A stretch of DNA of 64,000 nucleotides from contig NZ_CP068437.1 of the NCBI RefSeq assembly GCF_016757755.1, positions 682,001 through 746,000 on the forward strand. The letters are read 5' to 3'. The translations under genes were made by a program, and so were the position numbers. A model generated the notes under the pieces. The model had not been told where the DNA came from and did not search any database. It saw only the letters and a list, made by a program, of their open reading frames with translations. This document shows positions 8,075 through 15,786 of this stretch, one piece after another. Origin of the DNA: Shewanella sp. KX20019 (GTDB taxonomy: Bacteria > Pseudomonadota > Gammaproteobacteria > Enterobacterales > Shewanellaceae). Within the stretch, counting starts at the first letter, position 1. Each line of letters begins with the position of its first letter.

Positions 8075-9036
8075 TAAAGATTTCCCATAATGCAATAAGC
8101 CCGAGCATTGGCGAAAGCTGGCGCTTCAGGAATAAATGAACGTTCAAACCCACCAAGTTCATTGCGTAAATCTTCAGCACCTCCCCCGATAAAAATCACT
8201 TCATCTACCTGGTTAGAGCGATCAACTTTACCGCTTACAATCTGAATCAACCTATCCGAAATAGTTTTTTTTGCTATGTCACAAAGATGGCCAATATCAA
8301 TTTTTGAACCACCAATTTCAAAGAAGCGATCATTATAAAACTTATTTAAATGAAACGGACTGAAATCACCCATTGAATGATGGCGTTTCATTTGTTCATT
8401 TAATTCTTTAAAAATATCAAGATAACCAAGTTTTACAGTTTCAGATAAATCAGTGTTAACTTCAAAGTCAGGCGTTCCAACAACAATATCTGTTGTACGT
8501 CCACCAATATCAACGCAGATAAAGCCAAAATTATATTCCCTGGTCTTAACACCATGATCATCATGTGAACAACCCCAAGCGCCAGCAAGCCCTTCAGGAA
8601 GAACTTTTTCAGCAATAACGTTCACTGATATCGCATCAGTTGAATTTAATACTTTTGTTGCGGCAGATTTTTTTTTCTGTTCAATTTTAGCCTGGTTGAT
8701 TCCATCAATGTTGAAAAACTGGCCATATGTTATCCCGGTTGCAATTTTTACATCCCCGGTTATTCCGGCCTCTAACAATGCGTGTTGAAGAAGTACGGTA
8801 TTTTCAGGACTGAAAGGATAATTTTCATTCCTTGTATCAATTGCTATTGATGTGCTGTTTTTACTAATAGCAAAATCAACACCATCACATTGGTAAGTTA
8901 TACCAGAGTCACCGCCCATATTTACTATGCCGCGCCCTTGAGAAATTATAGATGGAATGCAAAAATTCTGTATGTTTTTTTCAGAATCGTAAAAAGCAAG
9001 CTTTACAAATGCACATCCAATATCAGCACCAATCAT
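8074..9036 (-). CDS. ParM/StbA-like actin ATPase for plasmid segregation
   Basis: A 320-residue protein with the three nucleotide-binding signatures of the actin/Hsp70 fold. Phosphate-1 is M-I-G-A-D-I-G-C-A-F-V-K-L-A (residues 1-14), phosphate-2 is C-V-D-I-G-G-R-T-T-D-I (174-184), and the adenosine motif is V-I-F-I-G-G-G-A-E-D-L (about 281-291). Length and signatures match ParM/StbA, which polymerises with ATP and pushes plasmid copies apart. The ParR-like adaptor follows with overlapping stop and start, and a repeat-bearing noncoding region precedes it, as in classical parCMR loci. AAGG at a suitable distance supports the start. Such a locus is expected on a replicating plasmid, so its presence in an integrated element suggests an extrachromosomal phase. 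Confidence 0.82.
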   Translation of the reverse strand: MIGADIGCAFVKLAFYDSEKNIQNFCIPSIISQGRGIVNMGGDSGITYQCDGVDFAISKNSTSIAIDTRNENYPFSPENTVLLQHALLEAGITGDVKIATGITYGQFFNIDGINQAKIEQKKKSAATKVLNSTDAISVNVIAEKVLPEGLAGAWGCSHDDHGVKTREYNFGFICVDIGGRTTDIVVGTPDFEVNTDLSETVKLGYLDIFKELNEQMKRHHSMGDFSPFHLNKFYNDRFFEIGGSKIDIGHLCDIAKKTISDRLIQIVSGKVDRSNQVDEVIFIGGGAEDLRNELGGFERSFIPEAPAFANARAYCIMGNL

Positions 9037-9449
9037 TTTTCACTACCTTATTTAATTTAGTTGTAATTAGGTATTCACCCTAAGCCAGATTGATTTTACA
9101 CAGCGCAAAGATCAAAGCAACACAAATTATTACGTTTAGTAATAAATGGGGTGGAAAATAGGCTTATTTTTATGGTTAGTACACTTCGTAAACATACCTA
9201 ACACAATTGGACACACAGTGACACAGTATGTGACAGATTGTATACAGTAGTGATATGCTATCTAATCCATTATTATTTAATGACTTAGTTGTGATGGTTT
9301 GTTACTTAAATGTAATTAATTTGATTGATTTTACAACTTGAATAATTTAATGCTTTTTTTGCAATAAACTTAACAGAATGTAAAGTATCAATTGTCCAAA
9401 AGAGGTAGATATATTAAGCTTACTGAAAGGGTTAAAACGGATATAATTT
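9037..9449. other. Noncoding region between parM-like gene and small ORF
   Basis: A 413-base, strongly A+T-rich stretch with no convincing reading frame. Besides the repeats at 9211-9254, a possible minus-strand promoter for the parM-like gene can be read close to the gene (TTGCTT, 16-bp spacer, TAAAAT). No replication initiator gene or clear iteron array is seen here. Confidence 0.5.
9211..9254 (-). promoter_or_regulatory. Candidate parC centromere repeats upstream of parM-like gene
   Basis: Three related direct repeats are present: ACACAGTGA (9213-9221), ACAGTATGTGAC (9223-9234) and ACAGTAGTGAT (9244-9254). They lie in the noncoding region before the parM-like gene, where ParR-binding repeats and the auto-regulated promoter usually lie. 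The spacing is close to one helical turn between the first two and two turns to the third. The array is short for a centromere, so this is inference. Confidence 0.35.
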
Positions 9450-9677
9450 ATGGTTACAAGCAGTTTTAAAGATAGAACGTCCAGCTTATCCAGCAATTTG
9501 AAGGCATATGGAACATTACTTCAAACGATTGGGAAGAATAAAGAAGTACCTTGTTGCCTTACCAATGGCGAATTGAAGATTATAGATACTGTTAGCGCAT
9601 TACTATATGAAGCAAGTGAAGAAACCGAGGATCTTAATTCTTTTCATGAATACGAATTGTCAAAGCTGGGCGATTAA
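9450..9677 (+). CDS. Small hypothetical prophage protein
   Basis: A 75-residue frame ending just before a terminator shared with the integrase gene. The N-terminus is Ser/Lys-rich (M-V-T-S-S-F-K-D-R-T-S-S-L), and the C-terminal half is acidic and helix-prone (T-V-S-A-L-L-Y-E-A-S-E-E-T-E-D-L). I recognise no domain. The position next to integrase and opposite to it would suit an excisionase or small regulator, but no helix-turn-helix is evident. The ribosome-binding site is weak (CGGA upstream). Codon use and A+T content match the prophage. It is probably a gene, but this is not certain. Confidence 0.45.
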   Translation: MVTSSFKDRTSSLSSNLKAYGTLLQTIGKNKEVPCCLTNGELKIIDTVSALLYEASEETEDLNSFHEYELSKLGD

Positions 9678-9685
9678 CACCTTTT

Positions 9686-9707
9686 AAGGGGTAATGTTTT
9701 ACCCCTT
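9686..9707. terminator. Bidirectional terminator between small ORF and integrase
   Basis: AAGGGGTAA and TTACCCCTT form a 9-bp perfect stem with loop TGTT. The downstream side reads GTTTT on the plus strand and AAAG on the other, so termination is clearer for the plus-strand gene. The hairpin overlaps the integrase stop codon. Confidence 0.6.
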
Positions 9708-10919
9708 GTTTTCCCCTTCAAATGATAAAATCAGGTCAGCAATTTGATTTGATGCCCTTCTAAGCCTATCAAGCGGGCTTATTATATACCCGGCAGTAAC
9801 ATCACGATCATCACCCGTTGCATGTGATAATAATTTTTTAATAGCATATTGTGAAATATCCAGGCTTTCAGCCAGGGTTGAAAACGTTCTACGCAAATCA
9901 TGTGGCGACCATTTGAACGCTATTTCTTCAGAAACGAAACGATACCAGGTAATCAATGTGTTTTCAGATAACTTTGATTCACCATCATCAGACGGAAAAA
10001 CCCATTTGCTTTTATTTATTAACCGCCATTGACCAAGAATGGAAATTAAATAATCAGGAAGTGGGCCATCAAAATTGGTTTCACCATTCTGTTGAATTTT
10101 CAGTTGGGCGCAAAAAGAACCACGCTTTAAATTCAAATCCTTCCATTGCAATGATCTTGCCTGGTCCGATCTTAGCCCGGTAAAAAGTAGAAATCGGAAG
10201 AACACTGAACAGGTCTTTGCAACACGTGATTCATTTTCCTCCAATTTTGACACAGCGTGTAACCAGTTTGACATTTTTTGTGATGGGATGATTCGTTTTT
10301 TACGCTTATTTGGATTCCATTGTTTAAGTTCAGAAAGAACCAGGCAAGGATTTTCCGGGAATAATCGGCTTTCATCACTTGCGCGATACCTGGCGGCAGC
10401 AAAATTATAAACCACACGAAAAACCCTGAAGGCTGAGTTTGCCCCGGCCTTTGAACGTTCTGTTATTGAGTTATGGCGATCAATAACATCAGAACGTGTG
10501 ATTGAAATTATTGGCATATCAAGCCAATCACTAAAATCACGATTAACCCGATCCTGGTAATCAAACACCGTTCTTGGTTTGTATTCCCTGGAAGCCAACA
10601 ATTCATTCAAAGCTTCACGCAGTGTAAGGGCCTTTGCGGTCTTTTCAGCGCGTTTATCCTGATCGTGAACACCAAGTTCAATTTCAGCAATTATGCGCTT
10701 AGATTCCGCCCTGGCTCTTTCTGGTGGCATTTGTGGATAGTTGCCAATCTTAATCCTAATGAATCGGCCTTTTCTTTTCTTCACAACGTTGAAAGTTAAC
10801 TTTCCGGCAGGGCTGATCCTAATCCTGAATTCTTGAACCTTCAAATCACCATATTCAGTGGTTTTTTCTGATGGCGTGAAAGATTCAATTACTTTCTTAG
10901 TTATGTTTACTCTTTCCAT
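9699..10919 (-). CDS. int: Tyrosine-recombinase integrase (prophage)
   Basis: A 406-residue phage integrase. The N-terminal part (1-90) has the Arg/Lys-rich arm-binding DUF4102-like pattern (I-R-I-K-I-G-N-Y-P-Q-M). A SAM-like core-binding domain spans ~98-190. The catalytic domain has the full set: Arg250 (T-G-L-R), His340 and Arg343 (H-D-L-R-R-T-F), His366 (L-L-S-H-A-T-G) and nucleophile Tyr378 (T-A-G-Y-I). P4-type integrases of this shape insert at the 3' ends of tRNA genes, and a tRNA-Leu 3' fragment lies 150 bases upstream of the start. The enzyme looks intact, so excision may still be possible. The gene points away from the attachment site into the prophage. Confidence 0.93.
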   Translation of the reverse strand: MERVNITKKVIESFTPSEKTTEYGDLKVQEFRIRISPAGKLTFNVVKKRKGRFIRIKIGNYPQMPPERARAESKRIIAEIELGVHDQDKRAEKTAKALTLREALNELLASREYKPRTVFDYQDRVNRDFSDWLDMPIISITRSDVIDRHNSITERSKAGANSAFRVFRVVYNFAAARYRASDESRLFPENPCLVLSELKQWNPNKRKKRIIPSQKMSNWLHAVSKLEENESRVAKTCSVFFRFLLFTGLRSDQARSLQWKDLNLKRGSFCAQLKIQQNGETNFDGPLPDYLISILGQWRLINKSKWVFPSDDGESKLSENTLITWYRFVSEEIAFKWSPHDLRRTFSTLAESLDISQYAIKKLLSHATGDDRDVTAGYIISPLDRLRRASNQIADLILSFEGENKG

Positions 10920-11067
10920 TTTGGCTACCGTATTGGATACCCTGGGCCGTTACTTTGGGGAATGCCTGGGATGTTGCAGGAATGGCCCATTGTACTATGA
11001 AACCCGGTGGATATGGTAGTTGTAGCCAATATTTCAAACATATCAAACACTAAGCTTTTATATAACC

Positions 11068-11127
11068 CATAGGATTCAAAATCCGATTCCGAAAGGAGTG
11101 ACGGTTCAAGTCCGTCTTCAGGTACCA
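11068..11127 (+). other. 3' half of tRNA-Leu(CAA): right attachment site of the prophage
   Basis: The sequence holds an anticodon-loop-like TTCAAAA (anticodon CAA), a long variable arm (CCGAAAGG), a complete T arm (GACGG-TTCAAGT-CCGTC), the 3' acceptor strand and an encoded CCA ending at 11127. No 5' acceptor strand or D arm precedes it: the bases before ~11070 do not pair with the 3' acceptor strand, and the 5' side of the anticodon stem has a mismatch. It is therefore the 3' fragment left when an element integrates into a plus-strand tRNA gene. The intact tRNA should lie at the left end of the prophage, outside the window. The exact left limit of the core is uncertain. Confidence 0.75.
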
Positions 11128-11128
11128 T

Positions 11129-11193
11129 TTCTCTTTAATAAGAGAAATAAATCAACCGACATTAAGTCGGTTTTTTTGTGCCTGAAATTCAAC
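11129..11193 (+). repeat. Left copy of a tRNA-terminator direct repeat flanking the AssT island
   Basis: This block (TTCTCTTTAAT ... CCGACATTAAGTCGG, T-run, CTGAAAttCAA) recurs at 25567-25628 in the same orientation, with a few substitutions and small gaps. The 14.4 kb between the copies is the arylsulfotransferase island. Confidence 0.55.
11154..11177 (+). terminator. Terminator downstream of the tRNA-Leu fragment
   Basis: AACCGAC/GTCGGTT with loop ATTAA is followed by a run of seven T. It would end the original tRNA transcript. A second stem (ATTTCTCTT/AAGAGAAAT) lies just upstream. A near copy of this block occurs at 25567-25628. Confidence 0.75.
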
Positions 11194-11992
11194 ATACACT
11201 ATAGCTTCACTGCTTTTAGCTATATCAGTTACCTTGAATTATGCAGTGTCGACTACATTTCTCTCCTACTGGCACTAAGTACACCTTTCAACCACATCAT
11301 TTATATCTATTGCGACAGTTGCAACGGGAGTTTCCTTGAAGGTTAATATTTCCCCGTGAATTACCATCGATGAAATTTGTTGACTGTAATAGTTGAGCTA
11401 GCACTTTTCTCTTCTTAGTACCAAATACAGAAGATTGATTTATTTTCAAAAAGCGTGTCGTTTTAATGACTAGTTCGAACTCTTTCTCTGAATCAACCTC
11501 TGCAATCTCTACCATCGACAAAACCAGACTATCCATTAGGGGGGGAGTCAAGGGCTTACCTGATACCTGCAGAAGTATTTTTTGTGGGGAGGCTTAGCAA
11601 CATGATGCTCAAGGGGGTGTCAGATACAGTCGAGACTAACATACATTAAATAAAGGTTGTCTAAACTAAAATGTTTCCGTTATCAGGAAATACGTTTTTA
11701 AGTTTAAGGTCAGGGGTATGCATCGGATGTGTTAATAGCGCACGTCCATATCTTTTTTTGGGGGAAAGAAATAACCATACCTACCGCGACAATTAATCTA
11801 CTTTTTATGCTTCTCTAGTTTGTAATTGAGCAAGTGTCGATTGATTTTCGATATCTCATTGCACACTAATTTATTGTGATTAAGCCCATAAAACATCGAT
11901 ATTTTCCTTACTCAGTTTTGTTGATTCATTTGGCATAAAGAGCCAGAACGCTATGCGAATATATCAACTTAAATAAACTAAACGGAGTAAGT
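11178..11992. other. Long noncoding stretch before assT
   Basis: No gene is clearly supported here. A minus-strand frame (11297-11551, 84 codons) encodes a Lys-rich sequence without a recognisable domain; it could be a small gene or gene debris and is not called. The last 200 bases before assT should hold its promoter: TTGTGATTAAGCCCATAA near 11875 has one perfect TGTGA half of a CRP-type box, and GGAG at a good distance precedes the ATG at 11993. Confidence 0.4.
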
Positions 11993-13777
11993 ATGTTCAA
12001 GAAATCTATTATATTTTCTGCATTATTGATGACAACAACGGTGGTGAATGCGGGGTCAATTGAAGGGCTAAAGTTACAACCTATTGGTCAGCCGCTAGGA
12101 AATGTAGTTGTTAATCCCTATGAACATGCACCACTAACAGCAGTTGTACAATTGCACGGACATGAAATTAGAAACGTTAGCGTTATCGTTCATAAAAATG
12201 ATGCCGATGGTGTTTCAATTCAGTACCCAGTATCCGATAAGCGCATTCAGGAAGATGGTGGTGTCCCTATTTTTGGCCTATATCCTGATTTCTACAACAC
12301 CGTAACGGTGAAATGGACTGAAGGAGGAGAGAAAAAGTCGCATGACTATAAAATTTTGACTCCTGATATTGATATGGGATTTTCTGGCAACCACCAATGG
12401 GCCAAGGCGCCAAAGGTTACGCCTGTTAAGGTCGACACAAAATTTAAGGATCGCTTGTATCTATACAACTGGACTTCTGCAACACCAAAAGATGCACAGA
12501 TTGCGCATAACAACAACCTAGCTCCAGGCGCGCTAGCTTGGGATGGCACGCCGGGAATTTTTATTGCGGATACTGCCGGTGACATTCGATGGTACCTTAA
12601 TCCACACACTACCCACAATGGTAATCATCGGGAAAAAGCCGGCTACGCAATGGGCTTTAATGTCACTGACGATGGTCACTTGGTCTATGTTCAAGGGCAA
12701 AGTTACAAGAAGCTGACCTTAACTGGTCGTATGGTATTTGACCGTTCACTTCCTCGTGGCTTTATTGACGCTTCGCATGAAGGAATCCAAGTAGAAAACG
12801 GCAACTATTTACTCAGAGTGGCAAAAGAGAACTATGCGCTCCCAGATGGTAGAAGAGTTAACACTATTCGAGACCACATTATTGAAGTTGATGAGGCGGG
12901 GAACTTAGTTGATGTTTGGGATTTAAACAAAATCCTTGACCCATACAGAGATGCAGCCCTACTTTCGCTGGACGCTGGTGCGGTATGCCTAAATATCGAT
13001 GTAGATCAGGCTGGGCATCAAGTAACTGAAGATGATCTTAAGAACGCCCCTTTTGGCGATATACCAGGCGTGGGGCCAGGCCGTAACTGGGCACACGTAA
13101 ATTCTATTGATTATGATCCAGTCGATGACTCAATAATTATCTCTTCGCGTCACCAATCGGCGGTAATAAAAATTGGTCGAGACAAAGAGGTTAAGTGGAT
13201 TCTTGGGCCTAAAGTAGGCTGGGACAAAGCTCGTTTTGGCGATAAGCTTTTAAATCCAGTTGATGGAAATGGGAAAACGCTTTCGTGCACTGACAACGGT
13301 GACTGTGGTGATAAATTTGAATTCAGCTATACATCGCATACAGCATACAAGGTAGATGAGAAGGGGACATGGACAGTATTTGATAATGGCGATGGACGTA
13401 ATACAGAACAACCCGCCATGCCAAGTATGAAATATTCTCGTGCTGTTGAATACAAAATTGACGAAGAAAATATGACCGTGAAGCAGTTATGGGAAATAGG
13501 AAAAGATCGCGGGATTGAGTTCTATAGCCCTATAACATCAATTGTTAAATACCAAGCAGATAAAGACTCAATGATGGTCTATTCCGCATCATCAAATATA
13601 TTTGGTGTAGGTGGAGGGCTTGGAAACATGAAAATGGATAACACTACTGGAAAAGTTATCTCATACCTGGTTGAAACGCCTTATGGGTCGAAAAAACCTG
13701 CAGTAGAAATTAAAGTCGAATCAAATAGATTATTTTCTACCGGGTATCGCGCCCAAGTAATTATACCCAACTTTTAA
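11993..13777 (+). CDS. assT: Arylsulfate sulfotransferase AssT, copy 1
   Basis: A 594-residue periplasmic enzyme with a cleavable signal peptide (about residues 1-20, ending V-N-A). AssT moves sulfate from one phenolic sulfate ester to another phenol through a sulfo-histidine, without PAPS. The six-bladed propeller residues known from E. coli AssT are present: His262 (A-S-H-E-G), His368 (N-W-A-H-V-N), Arg386 (S-S-R-H-Q) and the acceptor His449 (Y-T-S-H-T-A-Y). Cys432 and Cys438 (S-C-T-D-N-G-D-C) match the single disulfide that DsbL forms. An extra Cys332 is present, as in copy 2. An outer-membrane channel gene follows. The sequence is roughly half identical to copy 2, so this is an old paralogue and not a recent duplicate. 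Its partner dsbL/dsbI genes lie convergently 1 kb beyond the channel gene. Confidence 0.93.
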   Translation: MFKKSIIFSALLMTTTVVNAGSIEGLKLQPIGQPLGNVVVNPYEHAPLTAVVQLHGHEIRNVSVIVHKNDADGVSIQYPVSDKRIQEDGGVPIFGLYPDFYNTVTVKWTEGGEKKSHDYKILTPDIDMGFSGNHQWAKAPKVTPVKVDTKFKDRLYLYNWTSATPKDAQIAHNNNLAPGALAWDGTPGIFIADTAGDIRWYLNPHTTHNGNHREKAGYAMGFNVTDDGHLVYVQGQSYKKLTLTGRMVFDRSLPRGFIDASHEGIQVENGNYLLRVAKENYALPDGRRVNTIRDHIIEVDEAGNLVDVWDLNKILDPYRDAALLSLDAGAVCLNIDVDQAGHQVTEDDLKNAPFGDIPGVGPGRNWAHVNSIDYDPVDDSIIISSRHQSAVIKIGRDKEVKWILGPKVGWDKARFGDKLLNPVDGNGKTLSCTDNGDCGDKFEFSYTSHTAYKVDEKGTWTVFDNGDGRNTEQPAMPSMKYSRAVEYKIDEENMTVKQLWEIGKDRGIEFYSPITSIVKYQADKDSMMVYSASSNIFGVGGGLGNMKMDNTTGKVISYLVETPYGSKKPAVEIKVESNRLFSTGYRAQVIIPNF

Positions 13778-13790
13778 TCTTACCAAAGTA

Positions 13791-13819
13791 AATGGAGGCG
13801 TTACCAATAAGCCTCCATT
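13791..13819 (+). terminator. Hairpin between assT copy 1 and the channel gene
   Basis: AATGGAGGC and GCCTCCATT form a 9-bp perfect stem with an 11-base loop. No T-run follows, so it may be a weak terminator or an RNA-stability element that lowers expression of the channel gene relative to assT. Confidence 0.4.
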
Positions 13820-13926
13820 CAATCATGAATATACCTGTTTCGCCATATCTATTTAGAACATGGTCAGTAGTAGGTTACGCGAAGCTCAGAATCAATAAGA
13901 CTTAAAAATAAAACTGGAATGAACAT

Positions 13927-14751
13927 ATGAATAAGAAAGTACTAGGAATATTTATTGCGTTAGCTATGTTACCCACCCATGCATCAGCAGAACTATTGAC
14001 AAGAACCAGCTCATTAAGCCTTGTTCAAGAAACTCATATAAGCGATGTAGGGAACTCTCAAGCTCCTGTGAAATATAATAAAGCAGGGTTGAATTTTAAT
14101 CAGTTTTCAAAGTATGACTGGGGCGGATGGCTTTTAGGTATTGATGCCGTTGATCCTTTCGCGACTGGGGCAAGTAACGATTTCCTAGACTCCATTAATG
14201 CGGGCGCTTATGCAGAGTATAGAATTAGAAGCACTATTCATAAGGATATTGGCGACAGCAATTTTAATTGGTGGATGTATAACTTTATGGTTGCTAATCA
14301 ATTTATGTTAGAGAATAACAACTATATAGGATTTTCATATGATCTGGAATTTGCAGGGTTTCAGATTAAGCCAGCGATAGGTTATAATATAACGGTAAAT
14401 ACAAATAACCCAAACAGTAACACCCAAAAATACGGCATTACTGTTAACGGCGAAACGGAAGTTATTACCTCTTACGTTGCCACTGCTATAATATTTAGGC
14501 CATTCTCGGTTGGCGATTACACGTTCTTCTTTAAGGGATACTATGAAGGCCAGTTTCAACGGGATAGCGAATATAATGCTTATGCAGGTCAAATTAATGA
14601 TGAGGAGTATGGCCATCAAATCCGCCTAGGCCTTCAATTCCCTATTAGCCAAAAACTGTCTGCGGGTATCACATTTGTTGATAAACTCAATTTCGGAGGA
14701 TATGGTGAAGACGGTGAGGTAATAGAGTTTAATCTGGAATATAACTTCTAG
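13927..14751 (+). CDS. Outer-membrane beta-barrel channel paired with assT copy 1
   Basis: A 274-residue protein with a signal peptide (cleavage probably after A-S-A-E, about residue 22), alternating hydrophobic/aromatic strands and a C-terminal Phe (N-L-E-Y-N-F) as required for BAM-dependent barrel insertion. The size and the repeated G-Y/G-I strands suggest a Tsx/OmpK-like 12-stranded channel. It resembles the gene next to assT copy 2 only weakly, but both have the same position. It starts 149 bases after assT with GGA upstream of the ATG. I infer that it lets sulfated aromatics or phenols cross the outer membrane to the periplasmic enzyme. The substrate is not shown, and a structural role is possible. 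Confidence 0.6.
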   Translation: MNKKVLGIFIALAMLPTHASAELLTRTSSLSLVQETHISDVGNSQAPVKYNKAGLNFNQFSKYDWGGWLLGIDAVDPFATGASNDFLDSINAGAYAEYRIRSTIHKDIGDSNFNWWMYNFMVANQFMLENNNYIGFSYDLEFAGFQIKPAIGYNITVNTNNPNSNTQKYGITVNGETEVITSYVATAIIFRPFSVGDYTFFFKGYYEGQFQRDSEYNAYAGQINDEEYGHQIRLGLQFPISQKLSAGITFVDKLNFGGYGEDGEVIEFNLEYNF

Positions 14752-14768
14752 CTATCCGCAACGTTCTA

Positions 14769-14795
14769 GGCGTTAGACTAAAGTCAACGCCTTTC
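14769..14795 (+). terminator. Terminator after the first channel gene
   Basis: GGCGTT-a-GACT and AGTC-AACGCC pair with one bulged A and a short loop, followed by TTTCATT. Position 18 bases after the stop codon fits a transcript end. Confidence 0.55.
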
Positions 14796-15429
14796 ATTAA
14801 AAAATCACATCCTCTTTAATTATTTTGGACTAGGACTTATTCTTTTATCTAGGTAAGTGAACGTATTGTCATAAATATTTTTTAAAGTCCAGTTGTGATG
14901 TTGTTATTTTTTCAGTTTCATAGAGTTAGTTTATACAAGTGTTGCTCGTGATATTTTAGGCTGTTAATTAAAGAAGTACTGTAGTTTCAGGCTGTAACTT
15001 GAAATAAGTTTAGTCCAATTCAAAATGATTCACCTTCTCTCTTCTAAGTGATATTTATATACTTAAATATCGAGTTTTTATCCCGTTAGATAACAACTGG
15101 CTTCGGTTGGTTACGCTGTGTAAAATAAATTATTACATGTTTAATGGAGTAATAGCTTGTTTCATTTAGGACACTCTGTATATTCCTGCATATATATTAG
15201 TGCTTTCTTTCGCTGTAGTGAAGTCTATCTTAGTGAGTTATCCTTCCCCCCACTAGTTTTCCAAATTAACTATGCCACTACACTCAGCTTTATATTACAT
15301 AAAATAATCATATACATTTTTAGTCTCACAGATATTTTGTGGCCAAATCGTTATACGGTGTTATCAATTTCGGGGAATTAAACGATACAAGTAATTTATT
15401 GCAGAAATTACACCGTCCTAATTATTTAC

Positions 15430-15562
15430 CATCTAGCGTAGCTTGAACTAGTTGAACCATTCCAAAGTGTCTTTTGTAAAGCTAGTCAGGTAAGGTTTCA
15501 TGTCTTGGAATTCCCTATTGTGGCTTATCTTGATGTTTGTCGAGCCCACAAACTCTATGCAT
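15430..15562 (-). mobile_element. Remnant of an IS110-family transposase 5' end
   Basis: Read on the minus strand from an ATG at 15562, the sequence gives M-H-R-V-C-G-L-D-K-H-Q-D-K. This is like the start of IS110-family transposases (V-C-G-x-D-x-H-K-D, with the first RuvC-like Asp). After a frame change it continues E-F-Q-D-M-K-P-Y-L-T-S-F-T-K-D-T-L-E-W-F, like the next conserved segment. Stops and a deletion break the frame, and nothing of the C-terminal Ser-motif domain remains. It is a dead fragment. The assignment rests on a short stretch. Confidence 0.45.
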
Positions 15563-15584
15563 GTAGACTAATTCTTTAGGGGCG

Positions 15585-15611
15585 ACAACAATCCTGATAT
15601 AGGATTGTTGT
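15585..15611. repeat. 11-bp perfect inverted repeat beside the IS remnant
   Basis: ACAACAATCCT and AGGATTGTTGT flank a 5-base GATAT loop. It lies 23 bases upstream of the transposase-like start. IS110-group elements encode a structured guide RNA upstream of the transposase, so this could be a relic of it. It could equally be an unrelated hairpin. Confidence 0.5.
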
Positions 15612-15726
15612 GGGGCTTGGTATCATTTCAAGAAAAGAGTATTTCTGCGTAACTTTGGGAATTCTGATTTATAAAAGTGAGTTACCCAGTATGACAGTTT
15701 TGAATTTATAGTGACTAGACATATGC

Positions 15727-15772
15727 CCTCCTAGTGCTTCCTTCTTGATCGAAAGTTCTGCTCACTAGGAGG
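15727..15772 (-). terminator. Inverted repeat after dsbI copy 1
   Basis: CCTCCTAGTG and CACTAGGAGG form a 10-bp perfect stem with a 26-base loop, starting 14 bases beyond the dsbI stop. No T-run follows on the minus strand, so it is at best a weak or Rho-assisted terminator. Confidence 0.35.
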
Positions 15773-15786
15773 ACAGCTAGTTCAAT

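Larger units (their letters stand above)
14796..15786. other. Long intergenic stretch with insertion-sequence debris
   Basis: About 1 kb without an intact gene between the convergent channel gene and dsbI copy 1. It is A+T-rich up to ~15400. Its right half holds an IS110-like transposase remnant, an 11-bp perfect inverted repeat just beside it (15585-15611) and a 10-bp inverted repeat (15727-15772) just beyond the dsbI stop codon. A 74-codon plus-strand frame at 15157 is not convincing as a protein. Confidence 0.5.

Noticed and set aside
10925..11128. Minus-strand 67-codon frame starting M-V-P-E-D-G-L-E-P-S
   Set aside because: It is the antisense of the tRNA-Leu 3' end, a common false gene at tRNA attachment sites.
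11098..11346. Plus-strand 82-codon frame beginning in the tRNA fragment
   Set aside because: It starts inside the tRNA T arm and runs through the terminator T-run, with no domain or ribosome-binding site.
11297..11551. Minus-strand 84-codon frame upstream of assT copy 1
   Set aside because: Composition is protein-like, but there is no recognisable domain, clear ribosome-binding site or neighbour support. It is mentioned only in the intergenic entry.
15157..15381. Plus-strand 74-codon frame with hydrophobic segments
   Set aside because: It lies in A+T-rich debris next to an IS remnant, and its composition looks random.
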